Origin: Limnobacter sp. SAORIC-580
GTDB lineage: Bacteria > Pseudomonadota > Gammaproteobacteria > Burkholderiales > Burkholderiaceae_B
Direction of reading: 5' to 3'
DNA length: 64,000 nt
Assembly (NCBI RefSeq): GCF_013004065.1
Contig: NZ_CP053084.1
Span: 2,046,001-2,110,000 of the forward strand
In this document: one piece after another, positions 8,447-16,810 of the stretch
Position numbering within the stretch: position 1 is the stretch's first letter
How the letters are laid out: each line of letters starts with the position of its first letter
The notes under the pieces: generated by a model
Told to the model about the DNA's origin: nothing
Databases searched by the model: none
What the model saw: only the letters and a program-made list of their open reading frames with translations
Translations under genes and position numbers: made by a program

Positions 8447-9682
8447 ATGCTGTATCAAATGCACGAATTTCAGCGAGCGCTGTTAAACCCCATGACCATC
8501 TGGGCAGAAGCAGGTTCTAAGCTATACAGCAACCCATTCAGCCCTTTGGCGCATTTGCCCATGGCACGTCGTATTTCAGCGGGTTTCGAATTGATGTACC
8601 GCTTGGGCAAGGAATATGAGAAACCTGAATTCGGAATTACCACAGTCAAGTGCGGCGATCGCGAAGTATCTATTGCTCAGGAAATTGTTGAAACCAAGCC
8701 ATTTTGCAAACTGATTCATTTCCGCAAAATGATTCCCGCCGAATCCAAACCCTTGAAGCCACAACCCAAGGTATTGGTATTTGCGCCCTTGTCTGGTCAT
8801 CACTCCACCCTGCTGCGAGACACAGTCAAAACGCTGCTTCAAGACCACGATGTGTACATCACCGATTGGGTTGACGCGCGCATGGTTCCCCTGTCTGAAG
8901 GCGAATTCCGCCTGGACGATTATGTGCATTACTGCATCGAATTCATTCAACTTCTGGGTCCCGATGTTCACCTGATCTCAGTGTGCCAACCCACTGTACC
9001 GGTGATGGCTGCCGTGTCGCTGATGGCATCCAACAAAGACCCCAAACAGGCCAAAAGCATGACCATGATGGGCGGCCCGATTGACACCCGTGAAAGCCCC
9101 ACCGAGGTGAACAACCTGGCCACCAAAAAGCCCTACTCCTGGTTTGAAAACAATGTAATTTACAGCGTACCCCACACCTACCCAGGCTACCTGCGCCGCG
9201 TGTATCCAGGCTTTTTGCAGCATTTGGGTTTTGTCAGCATGAACCCGGACAAACATGCCCAAAGCCATTACGACTTTTACATGCACCTGGTTGAAGGTGA
9301 TGGGGAAAGCGCTGAAAGCCACCGCCAGTTTTACGACGAATACAATGCCGTGCTTGATATGCCGGCTGAATATTATTTGGACACGATCAAAACCGTGTTT
9401 CAAGATCACGCCTTGCCACTTGGCACTTGGGAAGTTCGAGGCCAGCAGGTCAAACCCGAAGACGTAAAAACAGTGGCGCTATTAACCATTGAAGGCGAGT
9501 TGGACGATATTTCTGGTCCAGGTCAAACCAAGGCTGCGCTCAAGCTGTGCAAAAACCTGCCTGTGGACAAGAAAGAACATTACGAAGCCATGGAATGCGG
9601 ACACTATGGTATCTTCAGCGGTCGCCGTTGGCGCGAGAAGGTTTATCCGAAAATCCGCGAATTCATAGCCAAGAATGCATGA
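8447..9682 (+). CDS. phaZ: intracellular poly(3-hydroxybutyrate) depolymerase
   Basis: A 411-residue enzyme that hydrolyses stored PHB in granules to oligomers or 3-hydroxybutyrate. It has no signal peptide. The N-terminus MLYQMHEFQRALLNP is that of the PhaZ1 family, whose catalytic triad uses Cys instead of Ser: here Cys180 in SVCQPTVP, Asp352 or 353 in GELDDISGP and His386 in CGHYGIFSG. ATG 8447 follows GGAGG at 8434-8438; an in-frame TTG at 8402 is less likely. The last 8 bases overlap the next gene. Together with the PHA-system protein it indicates PHB storage. Confidence 0.95.
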   Translation: MLYQMHEFQRALLNPMTIWAEAGSKLYSNPFSPLAHLPMARRISAGFELMYRLGKEYEKPEFGITTVKCGDREVSIAQEIVETKPFCKLIHFRKMIPAESKPLKPQPKVLVFAPLSGHHSTLLRDTVKTLLQDHDVYITDWVDARMVPLSEGEFRLDDYVHYCIEFIQLLGPDVHLISVCQPTVPVMAAVSLMASNKDPKQAKSMTMMGGPIDTRESPTEVNNLATKKPYSWFENNVIYSVPHTYPGYLRRVYPGFLQHLGFVSMNPDKHAQSHYDFYMHLVEGDGESAESHRQFYDEYNAVLDMPAEYYLDTIKTVFQDHALPLGTWEVRGQQVKPEDVKTVALLTIEGELDDISGPGQTKAALKLCKNLPVDKKEHYEAMECGHYGIFSGRRWREKVYPKIREFIAKNA

Positions 9683-10316
9683 GCAACTTGTACATCAAAT
9701 AGACGATCTACTTCCTCAAACCCAATGCACTCAATGTGGGTTTGAGGGCTGCTTACCCTACGCCAAGGCCTTGGCGAGCGGTGAGGCCGATTTAAACCGG
9801 TGCCCCCCCGGCGGCGAGAGTACAATCGTCGCGTTGGCTGCCCTGTTGAATCTTCCAGAAAAACCAGTTGACCCCAGCTGCGGCACTACCATTGAGCGTC
9901 ACATCGCCAGCATTCACCCTCAACATTGCATCGGCTGCACTTTGTGCATCAAGGCGTGCCCTGTTGACGCAATCGTGGGAAGTAGCAAACGCAGGCATGC
10001 CGTGCTGGCCGAGCTTTGCACGGGCTGCGAGCTGTGCATTCCGCCTTGTCCCGTCGACTGCATCGATATGGTGTTCATGCCTGAATTCAGCGCTTGGGAT
10101 CAAACCCAGGCGCATGCTGCCCGTACTCGCATGCAAACTCGCGAAATACGCTTAGAACGGCAAAAAGAAGAACAGGCAGAAAGACTCGAAGCCAAAGCAA
10201 TTCACAAACTCGACGAGCTAGACGACACTCCCAGCCCCGATGCAGCAGCCAAAAAAGCGGTGGTACAAGCCGCACTGGCCAGGGCGCGGGCACGGCGGCA
10301 GGCACAAACACCATGA
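9675..10316 (+). CDS. RnfB/RsxB-like iron-sulphur electron transport protein
   Basis: A 213-residue protein with a 4Fe-4S domain (Cys18, Cys21, Cys26, Cys43) and two bacterial ferredoxin motifs (Cys85, 88, 91, 95 and Cys115, 118, 121, 125). The C-terminal 50 residues are charged and Ala-rich. RnfB proteins normally start with a membrane segment; here it is absent, as in the soluble betaproteobacterial version next to nth. No other rnf genes are present, so it probably works alone as a ferredoxin-like carrier. It starts 8 bases inside phaZ and its stop overlaps the nth start. Function beyond electron transfer is not known to me. Confidence 0.88.
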   Translation: MHEQLVHQIDDLLPQTQCTQCGFEGCLPYAKALASGEADLNRCPPGGESTIVALAALLNLPEKPVDPSCGTTIERHIASIHPQHCIGCTLCIKACPVDAIVGSSKRRHAVLAELCTGCELCIPPCPVDCIDMVFMPEFSAWDQTQAHAARTRMQTREIRLERQKEEQAERLEAKAIHKLDELDDTPSPDAAAKKAVVQAALARARARRQAQTP

Positions 10317-10945
10317 ACAAAGAAAAGCGTACCGAGATTTTCAAACGGTTTCAGCAGGCCAATCCCGAACCAAAAACCGAGCTGGAGTATTCAACGCCGT
10401 TTGAACTGCTGGCTGCAGTGTTGCTGAGCGCACAGGCCACCGACAAAGGCGTGAATATCGCCACGCGGAAACTGTTCGCTATCGCAAATACACCAGCATC
10501 CATCGCGGCGCTTGGTGTAGCCGGGGTCGAGGGTTACATCAAAACCATTGGTCTTTTCCGATCCAAAGCCAAGCACCTTGTGCAAACTGCCGAAATTTTG
10601 CGGGACCAGCACAATGGCGAGGTTCCGGCTGACCGGGAAGCACTTGAAAGCCTTCCGGGCGTTGGTCGCAAAACAGCAAACGTGGTATTGAACACCGCAT
10701 TTGGACAGCCCACCATGGCTGTCGATACGCATATTTTCCGGATTAGTAACCGCACAGGTATAGCCCCTGGAAAAGACGTACTGGAAGTTGAAAAACGATT
10801 GTTGAAGCTGGTGCCCCAAGAGTTTATGTTAAACGCCCACCATTGGCTGATTTTGCATGGTCGCTATGTGTGCAAAGCACGCAAACCCGAATGCACTCGT
10901 TGTAGTATCGTGGACTTGTGCGAATTCAAAAAGAAAACAACATGA
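10313..10945 (+). CDS. nth: endonuclease III
   Basis: A 210-residue DNA glycosylase/AP lyase that removes oxidised pyrimidines in base excision repair. The helix-hairpin-helix LPGVGRKTA carries the catalytic Lys120, Asp138 is in AVDTHIFR, and the 4Fe-4S cluster is bound by Cys187, Cys194, Cys197 and Cys203 (C-x6-C-x2-C-x5-C). The frame is open to 10094, but ATG 10313 overlaps the previous stop (ATGA) and gives the length of E. coli Nth. Location beside an iron-sulphur carrier is common in this group and may reflect a need for cluster supply or redox control. Confidence 0.96.
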   Translation: MNKEKRTEIFKRFQQANPEPKTELEYSTPFELLAAVLLSAQATDKGVNIATRKLFAIANTPASIAALGVAGVEGYIKTIGLFRSKAKHLVQTAEILRDQHNGEVPADREALESLPGVGRKTANVVLNTAFGQPTMAVDTHIFRISNRTGIAPGKDVLEVEKRLLKLVPQEFMLNAHHWLILHGRYVCKARKPECTRCSIVDLCEFKKKTT

Positions 10946-12048
10946 CCCACGCTATTTGCGTTCAGGTGTTCAGTGATGCCAGTCTTGAAGACGCGAGTAC
11001 GCTGATTGAAAGTGCTGTCGAAAAAGCTGGACTTCGCCGCCACTCCGACTACATCAGCCGGGTCATTTTGGTGTGCACTCCCCATTTCGCGCCGCTTTTG
11101 CAGGACCTGGCACAGATGTGTGTCAGCAAAACCAACTGTATGAATGTGTGGGGAGGTTGTGCCTCTGGCCTGTTGGGCCAGGGCCAGGTGTACAGCAACG
11201 AGCCCACAATATTGGTCGCTGTGTTTGGCAAAGAATTTGAAACCCCACAAGGCAATATTCCTGCACGGCACACTGCCTTGAACCTGTGCATGGTTGAGCA
11301 CGAGCAGGTACTGACCGACCACTGGACATTGGCCGACTGCGAGCCTGATTCTAGCGTCGTGCAGGCAGACACCTTGGGCTTGTTGTCGTACGGTGCCAAT
11401 TACGCAAAAATGCCACGCGTTGAGCACGGTCGCATTTGCGGTGAAGCTATTTGTGCAACCCAGCTGCTGGTGCAAACTCCCTTGATTCTCAACTCTGAGG
11501 GACTCACATTTCTAGGACCCTATCAAACAGTGACCGAAAGCAACGGCCTGTTTCTGATTCGCGTAGGCCATGAAAAAGCGGCCACAGCACTTCAATGCCC
11601 GGGCGAGCAACCGCGCCCGGTGGGCATGCGTTTGCAGGTGGTGCACGACAAAGGCGAAAGCTGGATACCCGTGATGGAAATTCATGCCGACGGTACCCTA
11701 GGGCTGGCTGCGCCGGTCCTCAAAGGGCAAAAGGTTCGACTGGCCCACCGTACCCCCAAGGCCATCGACAGGGAAATTCACGATTGGATGCCTGCGGTGA
11801 CTGCTCATTTCAGTGCCAAGGCGCCTGACGTAGGAATCCTTTTCGCGGGTTTCGAACGCAGCCAAATGTGCCATGCCGATGACAATGACATCGCCACTGT
11901 GTTGTCCAGTTTTCCCGACACTGAATGGATTGGCGTATTTGGTCAAGCAGCTTGGTTAAACCAAGGCGACACCGTGGTAACGCCACCCAGAAATAACAGA
12001 CTGAGTCTGTGCCTGTTCAACAGCCCACAGATGGAATACACGAGGTAA
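10942..12048 (+). CDS. FIST-domain signal transduction protein
   Basis: A 368-residue protein with FIST N and FIST C sensory domains. The N-terminal half contains the WGGCASGLLGQG segment and the C-terminal part has GILFAGFERSQM and the QAAWLNQG segment typical of FIST C. FIST domains are thought to bind small ligands such as amino acids. There is no attached kinase, GGDEF or methyl-accepting domain, so it either acts through a separate partner or is not a sensor in the usual sense. ATG 10942 overlaps the nth stop by four bases. Confidence 0.8.
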   Translation: MTHAICVQVFSDASLEDASTLIESAVEKAGLRRHSDYISRVILVCTPHFAPLLQDLAQMCVSKTNCMNVWGGCASGLLGQGQVYSNEPTILVAVFGKEFETPQGNIPARHTALNLCMVEHEQVLTDHWTLADCEPDSSVVQADTLGLLSYGANYAKMPRVEHGRICGEAICATQLLVQTPLILNSEGLTFLGPYQTVTESNGLFLIRVGHEKAATALQCPGEQPRPVGMRLQVVHDKGESWIPVMEIHADGTLGLAAPVLKGQKVRLAHRTPKAIDREIHDWMPAVTAHFSAKAPDVGILFAGFERSQMCHADDNDIATVLSSFPDTEWIGVFGQAAWLNQGDTVVTPPRNNRLSLCLFNSPQMEYTR

Positions 12049-12055
12049 CTTTTTC

Positions 12056-12490
12056 ATGTTCAACCCAACACGCGACCAGGCAAGGCTGTTCTTTTTGAAC
12101 AGCTGGAAAAAATACCACAAGGAAGAACCACTCAGTGAAGCGGAAAGCCTTGCACTGCAATGGATGACCAAGCACCCGGAGTATTTTGAAGTTTTTGATG
12201 CTGAACCAGAATCGATTCTTGCAGCCGATTTCTCAGTAGAAGCGGGCCAAAGCAATCCGTTTCTGCACCTGTCCATGCACTTGGCCGTGGCTGAACAGGT
12301 GAGCATCGACCAGCCACCCGGCATTCGGGCAGCTTTCGCCAAACTGTGCGAGAAAATGGGCGATGACCACAAAGCGGCTCACCAGGTGTTTGAATGTCTG
12401 GCTGAGCAAATTTACCAGCAACAGAAAAATGGTGTCGCGTTCAGCAGTGAAAATTACATTCAATGCATTTTGGAACACAGCGGGGTTTAA
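12056..12490 (+). CDS. DUF1841 family protein
   Basis: A 144-residue, probably soluble protein starting MFNPTRDQARLFFLNSW, the conserved opening of DUF1841. It contains HLSMHLAVAEQ and an Asp/His-rich segment (EKMGDDHKAAHQ). The family is common in betaproteobacteria next to nth and cytochrome genes; its function is unknown to me. The GAGGTAA ahead of ATG 12056 is a fair ribosome site. It is the last gene of the phaZ-rnfB-nth-FIST run and is followed by a strong terminator. Confidence 0.9.
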   Translation: MFNPTRDQARLFFLNSWKKYHKEEPLSEAESLALQWMTKHPEYFEVFDAEPESILAADFSVEAGQSNPFLHLSMHLAVAEQVSIDQPPGIRAAFAKLCEKMGDDHKAAHQVFECLAEQIYQQQKNGVAFSSENYIQCILEHSGV

Positions 12491-12512
12491 TCCGCGCCTG
12501 TTCGTCATAAAA

Positions 12513-12547
12513 AAACCCGCTTCAGCCAAAAAGGTGCAAGCGGGTTT
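12513..12547. terminator. bidirectional rho-independent terminator
   Basis: A perfect 10-base stem, AAACCCGCTT at 12513-12522 and AAGCGGGTTT at 12538-12547, closes a 15-base loop. A-tract and T-rich flanks on both sides suit termination of the DUF1841 operon and of the convergent cytochrome genes. Confidence 0.85.
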
Positions 12548-12583
12548 CTTATCAGGCACAGTCCATCAAGACTGGCATCCAAT

Positions 12584-12916
12584 TTACTTCTTCAGGTACA
12601 AATCACCTTCAAGCGAAGCAAAAAATGCAGACAAATCCTTGATGTCTTGCTGGCTCAAGCCTGCAGCCATGCCAGCCATAATGGCATTGTTGCGGCCACC
12701 TTTCTGATACTGCTTCAAAGTATTGGCGATGTAGTCAGCATGTTGACCTGCCAGCTTGGGGTAAGAAGGATCCATGGTTTTGTTCCAGTTGCCTTCTACA
12801 GCATGGCAGGCAGCACACTGAGCTTCAGCCTTGGCCTTACCTGCTGCAATATCAGCAGCCTGAACAGAGAATGACGCGGCAAACAAGGCTGCGGCGATAG
12901 CGAATTTAGTTTTCAT
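12584..12916 (-). CDS. small periplasmic class I c-type cytochrome
   Basis: A 110-residue exported cytochrome c. It has a signal peptide (MKTKFAIAAALFAASFSVQAA), one haem site CAACH at about residues 36-40 and an axial Met in AIMAGMAAGL. The ATG at 12916 follows AAGGACA and gives a standard signal peptide; an upstream in-frame start at 12937 adds seven residues with no benefit. It resembles the c553-like or subunit cytochromes that carry electrons in the periplasm. A second, related cytochrome gene lies 22 bases upstream, so the two are probably co-transcribed. Confidence 0.9.
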   Translation of the reverse strand: MKTKFAIAAALFAASFSVQAADIAAGKAKAEAQCAACHAVEGNWNKTMDPSYPKLAGQHADYIANTLKQYQKGGRNNAIMAGMAAGLSQQDIKDLSAFFASLEGDLYLKK

Positions 12917-12938
12917 ATTGAGTTGTCCTTGTTGCAAA

Positions 12939-13298
12939 TCACTTGGCTTGTGCGTAGTACGCGGCCAGGTCAGCGATGTCCTGTTCGGTCAGCGTTTCAG
13001 CGATACCGCGCATGGTGGGGTGCTTGCGATCGCCTTTCTTGTAGGCATTTAGCGCTGCCTCAATGTACTTGGCGTTCTGGCCCGCGATATAAGGCACGTT
13101 GTACACCTCGGGGAAGCTGGCCTTGTAACCGGGAATACCATGGCAGCCAATGCACATGGACTTCTTCGATGCCGCTGCCTCGGCGTTGCCTTCAACAGCC
13201 ATTGCGGGGTTAGAAAAAGCCACCGCAGCCAACAGGCCGGTTGCGCTGATTGCGCTCATTGCGCGCATTGCGCGAACAGTCAAACCGATACGTTTCAT
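12939..13298 (-). CDS. periplasmic class I c-type cytochrome
   Basis: A 119-residue exported cytochrome with a long signal peptide ending near NPAMA, one haem-binding CIGCH and an axial Met in HPTMRGIAETL. It shares the layout TxxxQDIxDLxAxxA at the C-terminus with the downstream cytochrome, which suggests an old duplication. The signal peptide is encoded by a four-unit 9-base repeat (RAM RAM SAI SAT). Redox partners are unknown; such pairs often serve oxidases or denitrification enzymes. Confidence 0.9.
   Translation of the reverse strand: MKRIGLTVRAMRAMSAISATGLLAAVAFSNPAMAVEGNAEAAASKKSMCIGCHGIPGYKASFPEVYNVPYIAGQNAKYIEAALNAYKKGDRKHPTMRGIAETLTEQDIADLAAYYAQAK
13240..13275. repeat. 9-base tandem repeat in cytochrome signal peptide
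   Basis: Four imperfect units, GTTGCGCTG, ATTGCGCTC, ATTGCGCGC and ATTGCGCGA, run head to tail. On the coding (minus) strand they give (R/S)A(M/I/T) triplets in the signal peptide of the cytochrome at 12939-13298. Unit gain or loss keeps the frame. Confidence 0.7.
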
Positions 13299-13508
13299 CT
13301 CGCTCTCTCGTCAACAAATGTAATTGGTGGTCAGCCGCGCCGTTTTGTGTAGAGGGTGGCGCTGGGCAAAAACCTTGCTATTTTACGGTTGATCCGCGGC
13401 TTAGTCTATGAACTGCTGGCCGAAAGCGCCAAATTGGATGAAAAATTCAGCAAATAAGCCCCGAAAAGCACTTACACTGGCGATATTGAATTACAAGGAA
13501 TTACAAAA

Positions 13509-14351
13509 ATGCGTTTTGAAGGTAGCAAAACCTACGTCGCAACAGACGATCTAAAACTCGCTGTCAACGCAGCGATTACGCTGCAACGCCCCTTGCTGAT
13601 CAAGGGTGAACCGGGCACCGGCAAGACACTGCTGGCTGAAGAAGTGGCCGCATCGCTTGGCCTGGAACTGATGCAGTGGCACATCAAATCCACCACAAAA
13701 GCCCAACAGGGTCTTTACGAGTACGACGCTGTCAGCCGATTGCGCGACTCTCAATTGGGTGAAGAGCGAGTAAAAGACATTGCGAACTACATTGTAAAAG
13801 GTGTGCTGTGGCAGGCGTTTGAGAGCGACAAGCCCGTTGTGCTGCTGATCGATGAAATCGACAAGGCCGATATTGAGTTCCCGAACGACTTGCTGCGTGA
13901 AATTGATCGCATGGAGTTTTACTGCTATGAAACCAAGCAGCTAATCAAGGCCAAACACCGCCCGATCGTGATCATCACCTCCAACAACGAGAAAGAACTG
14001 CCAGATGCTTTCCTGCGTCGCTGCTTTTTTCACTACATTCAATTTCCTGACAAAGCCACCATGGAAAGCATTGTGGCCGTGCACTTCAAGAATCTGAAAA
14101 AAGAATTGCTGGATGCAGCAATGGCCAGCTTTTTTGGTATTCGAGCCCTGCCCGGTTTAAAGAAAAAACCGACCACATCGGAGTTGATCGATTGGCTGCG
14201 CCTGCTGCTGGCCGAAGATATTCCTGCCAGTGCATTACAAGCCAAAGACGGCAAAGACGCCATTCCACCCATGCACGGCGCATTGCTGAAAAACGAGCAA
14301 GATATTGAATTGTTCAACCGTTTGGTGTTCATGGCCCGCCAGGGTCGTTAA
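13509..14351 (+). CDS. MoxR-family AAA+ ATPase
   Basis: A 280-residue AAA+ ATPase. Walker A GEPGTGKT is at 33-40, Walker B VLLIDEIDKAD at 111-121, followed by sensor 1 IITSNNEKELPDAF and an Arg finger in LRRCFFHY. MoxR ATPases act as chaperones that mature or remodel protein complexes, usually with a VWA-domain partner encoded next door, as here. AAGGAA ahead of ATG 13509 forms the ribosome site. The 210-base gap upstream is shared with the divergent cytochrome operon and should hold both promoters. Client protein is not known. Confidence 0.93.
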   Translation: MRFEGSKTYVATDDLKLAVNAAITLQRPLLIKGEPGTGKTLLAEEVAASLGLELMQWHIKSTTKAQQGLYEYDAVSRLRDSQLGEERVKDIANYIVKGVLWQAFESDKPVVLLIDEIDKADIEFPNDLLREIDRMEFYCYETKQLIKAKHRPIVIITSNNEKELPDAFLRRCFFHYIQFPDKATMESIVAVHFKNLKKELLDAAMASFFGIRALPGLKKKPTTSELIDWLRLLLAEDIPASALQAKDGKDAIPPMHGALLKNEQDIELFNRLVFMARQGR

Positions 14352-14365
14352 TAAAGGCTTTTGCT

Positions 14366-15541
14366 GTGTTACTGGATTTTTTCTTTCAACTTCGCGATGC
14401 CAAAATTCCCGTGACCGTGCGGGAATACCTCACCCTGCTTGAGGGAATGAAGGCTCAGTTCATGACACCGAGCCTGGACAATTTTTACCATTTGTCCCGC
14501 CTGACCCTGGTCAAAGACGAACGATTTTTTGATCGGTTCGACCAGGTGTTCGGCAGCTACTTCAAAGGGCTGGAAAAGAACATGGATTTGTTCGCTCAGT
14601 TGCCGAAGGACTGGTTGGAAAAGCGATTCAATCGGGAGTTCACGCCTGAGGAAATGGCAGCCATTGAAGCCATGGGCGGACTGGACAAGTTGATGGAACG
14701 CTTGAAGGAACTGTTGAAAGAGCAAAAAGAGCGGCACGAAGGCGGAAGCAAATGGATTGGCTCGGGCGGCACCTCGCCTTTTGGTAACAATGGCTTCAAC
14801 CCGGAAGGCGTGCGTATAGGGCAAGATGAAAGCCGAAACCGCCGCGCGGTGAAGGTTTGGGATCAACGCCTTTACCAGGATTACGACGACGAGCTGGAAA
14901 TTGGCACACGCAATATCAAGATTGCCCTGCGCCGCCTGCGCCGGTTTGCGCGTGAGGGCGCGCAAGAAGAACTAGACCTGGACAACACCATTGAATCGAC
15001 AGCGCGCAATGCCGGCTGGCTGGATTTGAAAATGCGTCCGGAACGCCACAATTCAGTGAAGGTATTGATGCTGCTGGACGTGGGCGGATCTATGGATGAT
15101 CACATTCGCCGTACTGAAGAATTGTTCAGCGCCGCGAAAAGTGAATTCAAGCATTTGGAGTTTTATTATTTCCACAACTGTGTGTACGACTTTTTGTGGA
15201 AAAAAAACCACCGTCGTCACAGCGAGCGTTTTCAGACCACAGACATACTGCGCACCTACAACAGCGATTACCGCCTCATTTTTGTGGGCGACGCCACGAT
15301 GAGCCCCTACGAAATACTCCAGCCAGGGGGCTCAGTCGAGTACAATAACAAAGAAGCTGGCGCAGTGTGGTTGCGTCGTTTTCTTGATCGCTTTCCAAAA
15401 GCCGTCTGGCTTAACCCGGAACCCGAAGGGCTTTGGCAATATCGTCAAAGCGTTGAAATCATTCAAAATATCATGGAACACCGCATGCACCCCCTCACGG
15501 TCGGTGGGCTTGAAACTGCAATGCGATACCTTAGTAAGTAA
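14366..15541 (+). CDS. VWA-domain protein, CoxE-like MoxR partner
   Basis: A 391-residue cytoplasmic protein from a GTG start. The N-terminal half is helical and charged (LLDFFFQLRDAKIPV opens it); the C-terminal VWA domain has its metal-site motif LLDVGGSMDDH near residues 235-245. The usual DxSxS is DVGGS, a variant I recall as normal for this family (COG3825). It starts 14 bases after the MoxR ATPase gene, so the pair forms a standard MoxR-VWA chaperone system. Its target is not visible in the window. Confidence 0.9.
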   Translation: MLLDFFFQLRDAKIPVTVREYLTLLEGMKAQFMTPSLDNFYHLSRLTLVKDERFFDRFDQVFGSYFKGLEKNMDLFAQLPKDWLEKRFNREFTPEEMAAIEAMGGLDKLMERLKELLKEQKERHEGGSKWIGSGGTSPFGNNGFNPEGVRIGQDESRNRRAVKVWDQRLYQDYDDELEIGTRNIKIALRRLRRFAREGAQEELDLDNTIESTARNAGWLDLKMRPERHNSVKVLMLLDVGGSMDDHIRRTEELFSAAKSEFKHLEFYYFHNCVYDFLWKKNHRRHSERFQTTDILRTYNSDYRLIFVGDATMSPYEILQPGGSVEYNNKEAGAVWLRRFLDRFPKAVWLNPEPEGLWQYRQSVEIIQNIMEHRMHPLTVGGLETAMRYLSK

Positions 15542-15610
15542 TCCTTGTATTCCTTTTTCTGACCCTCCCCGTTATTAGCAACACAAACACATTTCGTGTG
15601 GAGAAAGAAA

Positions 15611-16201
15611 ATGGAAACCAAACGTACCCATCCCCTGATTATTGCTGCTGCTGTTGCCATTATTTTGGCCAGCGGCATAGCAATTGCATCCATGACTGGT
15701 CTGCTGCCAAACAGCAACGCAAATATGAGCGACCAGGAAATCGCCCAGATGGAAGAAGAAGCACGTCTGGAAGAAGAAGCAAAAGCCAAAGAGGAGGCCG
15801 CCGCCAAGAAAGCTGCTTCGAAGCCTGCCGCTTCCAAGCCAGCGCCTGTGCAAACAGCCGCAACGTGCAGCACCTGCGGTCGGGTTGTTGAAATTCGCCA
15901 ACGTACCATTCAAGGTGAAGGCTCCGGCATCGGCGCAGTGGCTGGTGGCGTGGTAGGCGGCCTGCTGGGCAACCAGATTGGCGGCGGTAGCGGCAAGAAG
16001 GTGGCCACCGCAGCCGGCGTGGTTGGTGGTGCCGTGCTTGGCAATAAAATTGAAAAAGACCGCAACTCGACTACCCAGTATGATGTGGTGGTTCAATATG
16101 ACGCTGGCGGTTCCGACGTGTTCAGTTTCAGCAGCCCACCCAACTGGCAGTCTGGCGACCGCGTGAAAGTTGTGAACGGTCAGATCACCTCTAGCCTGTA
16201 A
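15611..16201 (+). CDS. glycine-zipper 2TM-domain envelope protein
   Basis: A 196-residue protein with an N-terminal hydrophobic anchor (LIIAAAVAIILASGIAIA), a Glu/Ala/Lys-rich stretch around residues 40-80, the small motif CSTCGRV, and a glycine zipper GIGAVAGGVVGGLLGNQIGGG around residues 108-128 continued by AGVVGGAVLGNKIE. The family includes the 17-kDa surface antigen and SlyB-like proteins of the envelope. It has no lipobox, so it is probably inner-membrane anchored. GGAG at 15600-15603 fits ATG 15611 rather than the in-frame GTG at 15596. The gene ends just before a strong terminator. Confidence 0.85.
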   Translation: METKRTHPLIIAAAVAIILASGIAIASMTGLLPNSNANMSDQEIAQMEEEARLEEEAKAKEEAAAKKAASKPAASKPAPVQTAATCSTCGRVVEIRQRTIQGEGSGIGAVAGGVVGGLLGNQIGGGSGKKVATAAGVVGGAVLGNKIEKDRNSTTQYDVVVQYDAGGSDVFSFSSPPNWQSGDRVKVVNGQITSSL

Positions 16202-16230
16202 ACCCGCTCATCTGTTTACAGGATTTGTTT

Positions 16231-16257
16231 GGTCACCCAGCAATGGGTGGCCTTTTT
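16231..16257 (+). terminator. rho-independent terminator
   Basis: GGTCACCCA (16231-16239) pairs with TGGGTGGCC (16244-16252) over nine bases with one G-T pair and a 4-base loop, followed by TTTTT. It ends the MoxR/VWA/glycine-zipper transcripts. Confidence 0.9.
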
Positions 16258-16335
16258 CATTTGAATGGCCGGTTGTGGAACCAGTTGAAATTGTGGGGCA
16301 CTCAATTCAAATTTCCTTTTGAATGGAATCTCCAC

Positions 16336-16797
16336 ATGACAGCATTGAATGACCCCGATTTGATCAAGGCATTAGCCGCCTGGGTGGGACAACTGAAAAG
16401 CCCCTATCATGAGGACAAACAAGTGAACAAGTACCCTGTAAAGCTGATGTCAAGTTCACCGAATGCCTGGCTTGAAATCAAGCAGATTGACCAAGGCATG
16501 ATGGAAATAACCTGTATTCATCGGGTGATGGAGCAAGACGAGCACAGCGACCTGGAAGGAATTCGCAAGGAGTGCAGCCAGTTCAATGCACTAATGGAAC
16601 GAGTGCGCCTTCCTGCATATATGTGGGAAGACAGCCACAAGGCAGAATTTCAGCTGCGGTGGCAAGAAACCCTGGTAACCCAGGCAGACCTGAAGTACGT
16701 GCAGCGATTTTTTGAGCAATCACTTTACCTGGCCAACGCCTTGCAAAGCAGACTGGGCTGGGCACTGAATAATCAGGCCCAGCCACTTAGCCATTAA
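16336..16797 (+). CDS. hypothetical protein
   Basis: A 153-residue soluble protein that I do not recognise. It is rich in charged and aromatic residues (MTALNDPDLIKALAAWVGQL at the start; YMWEDSHKAEFQLRW in the C-terminal half). The frame stays open back to 16225, but that region is the terminator hairpin at 16231-16257, so the ATG at 16336 is the likely start. No membrane segment, signal or metal motif is visible. It stands alone between the glycine-zipper gene and convergent htpG. Confidence 0.6.
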   Translation: MTALNDPDLIKALAAWVGQLKSPYHEDKQVNKYPVKLMSSSPNAWLEIKQIDQGMMEITCIHRVMEQDEHSDLEGIRKECSQFNALMERVRLPAYMWEDSHKAEFQLRWQETLVTQADLKYVQRFFEQSLYLANALQSRLGWALNNQAQPLSH

Positions 16798-16810
16798 TTA
16801 CTTGTCAGCC

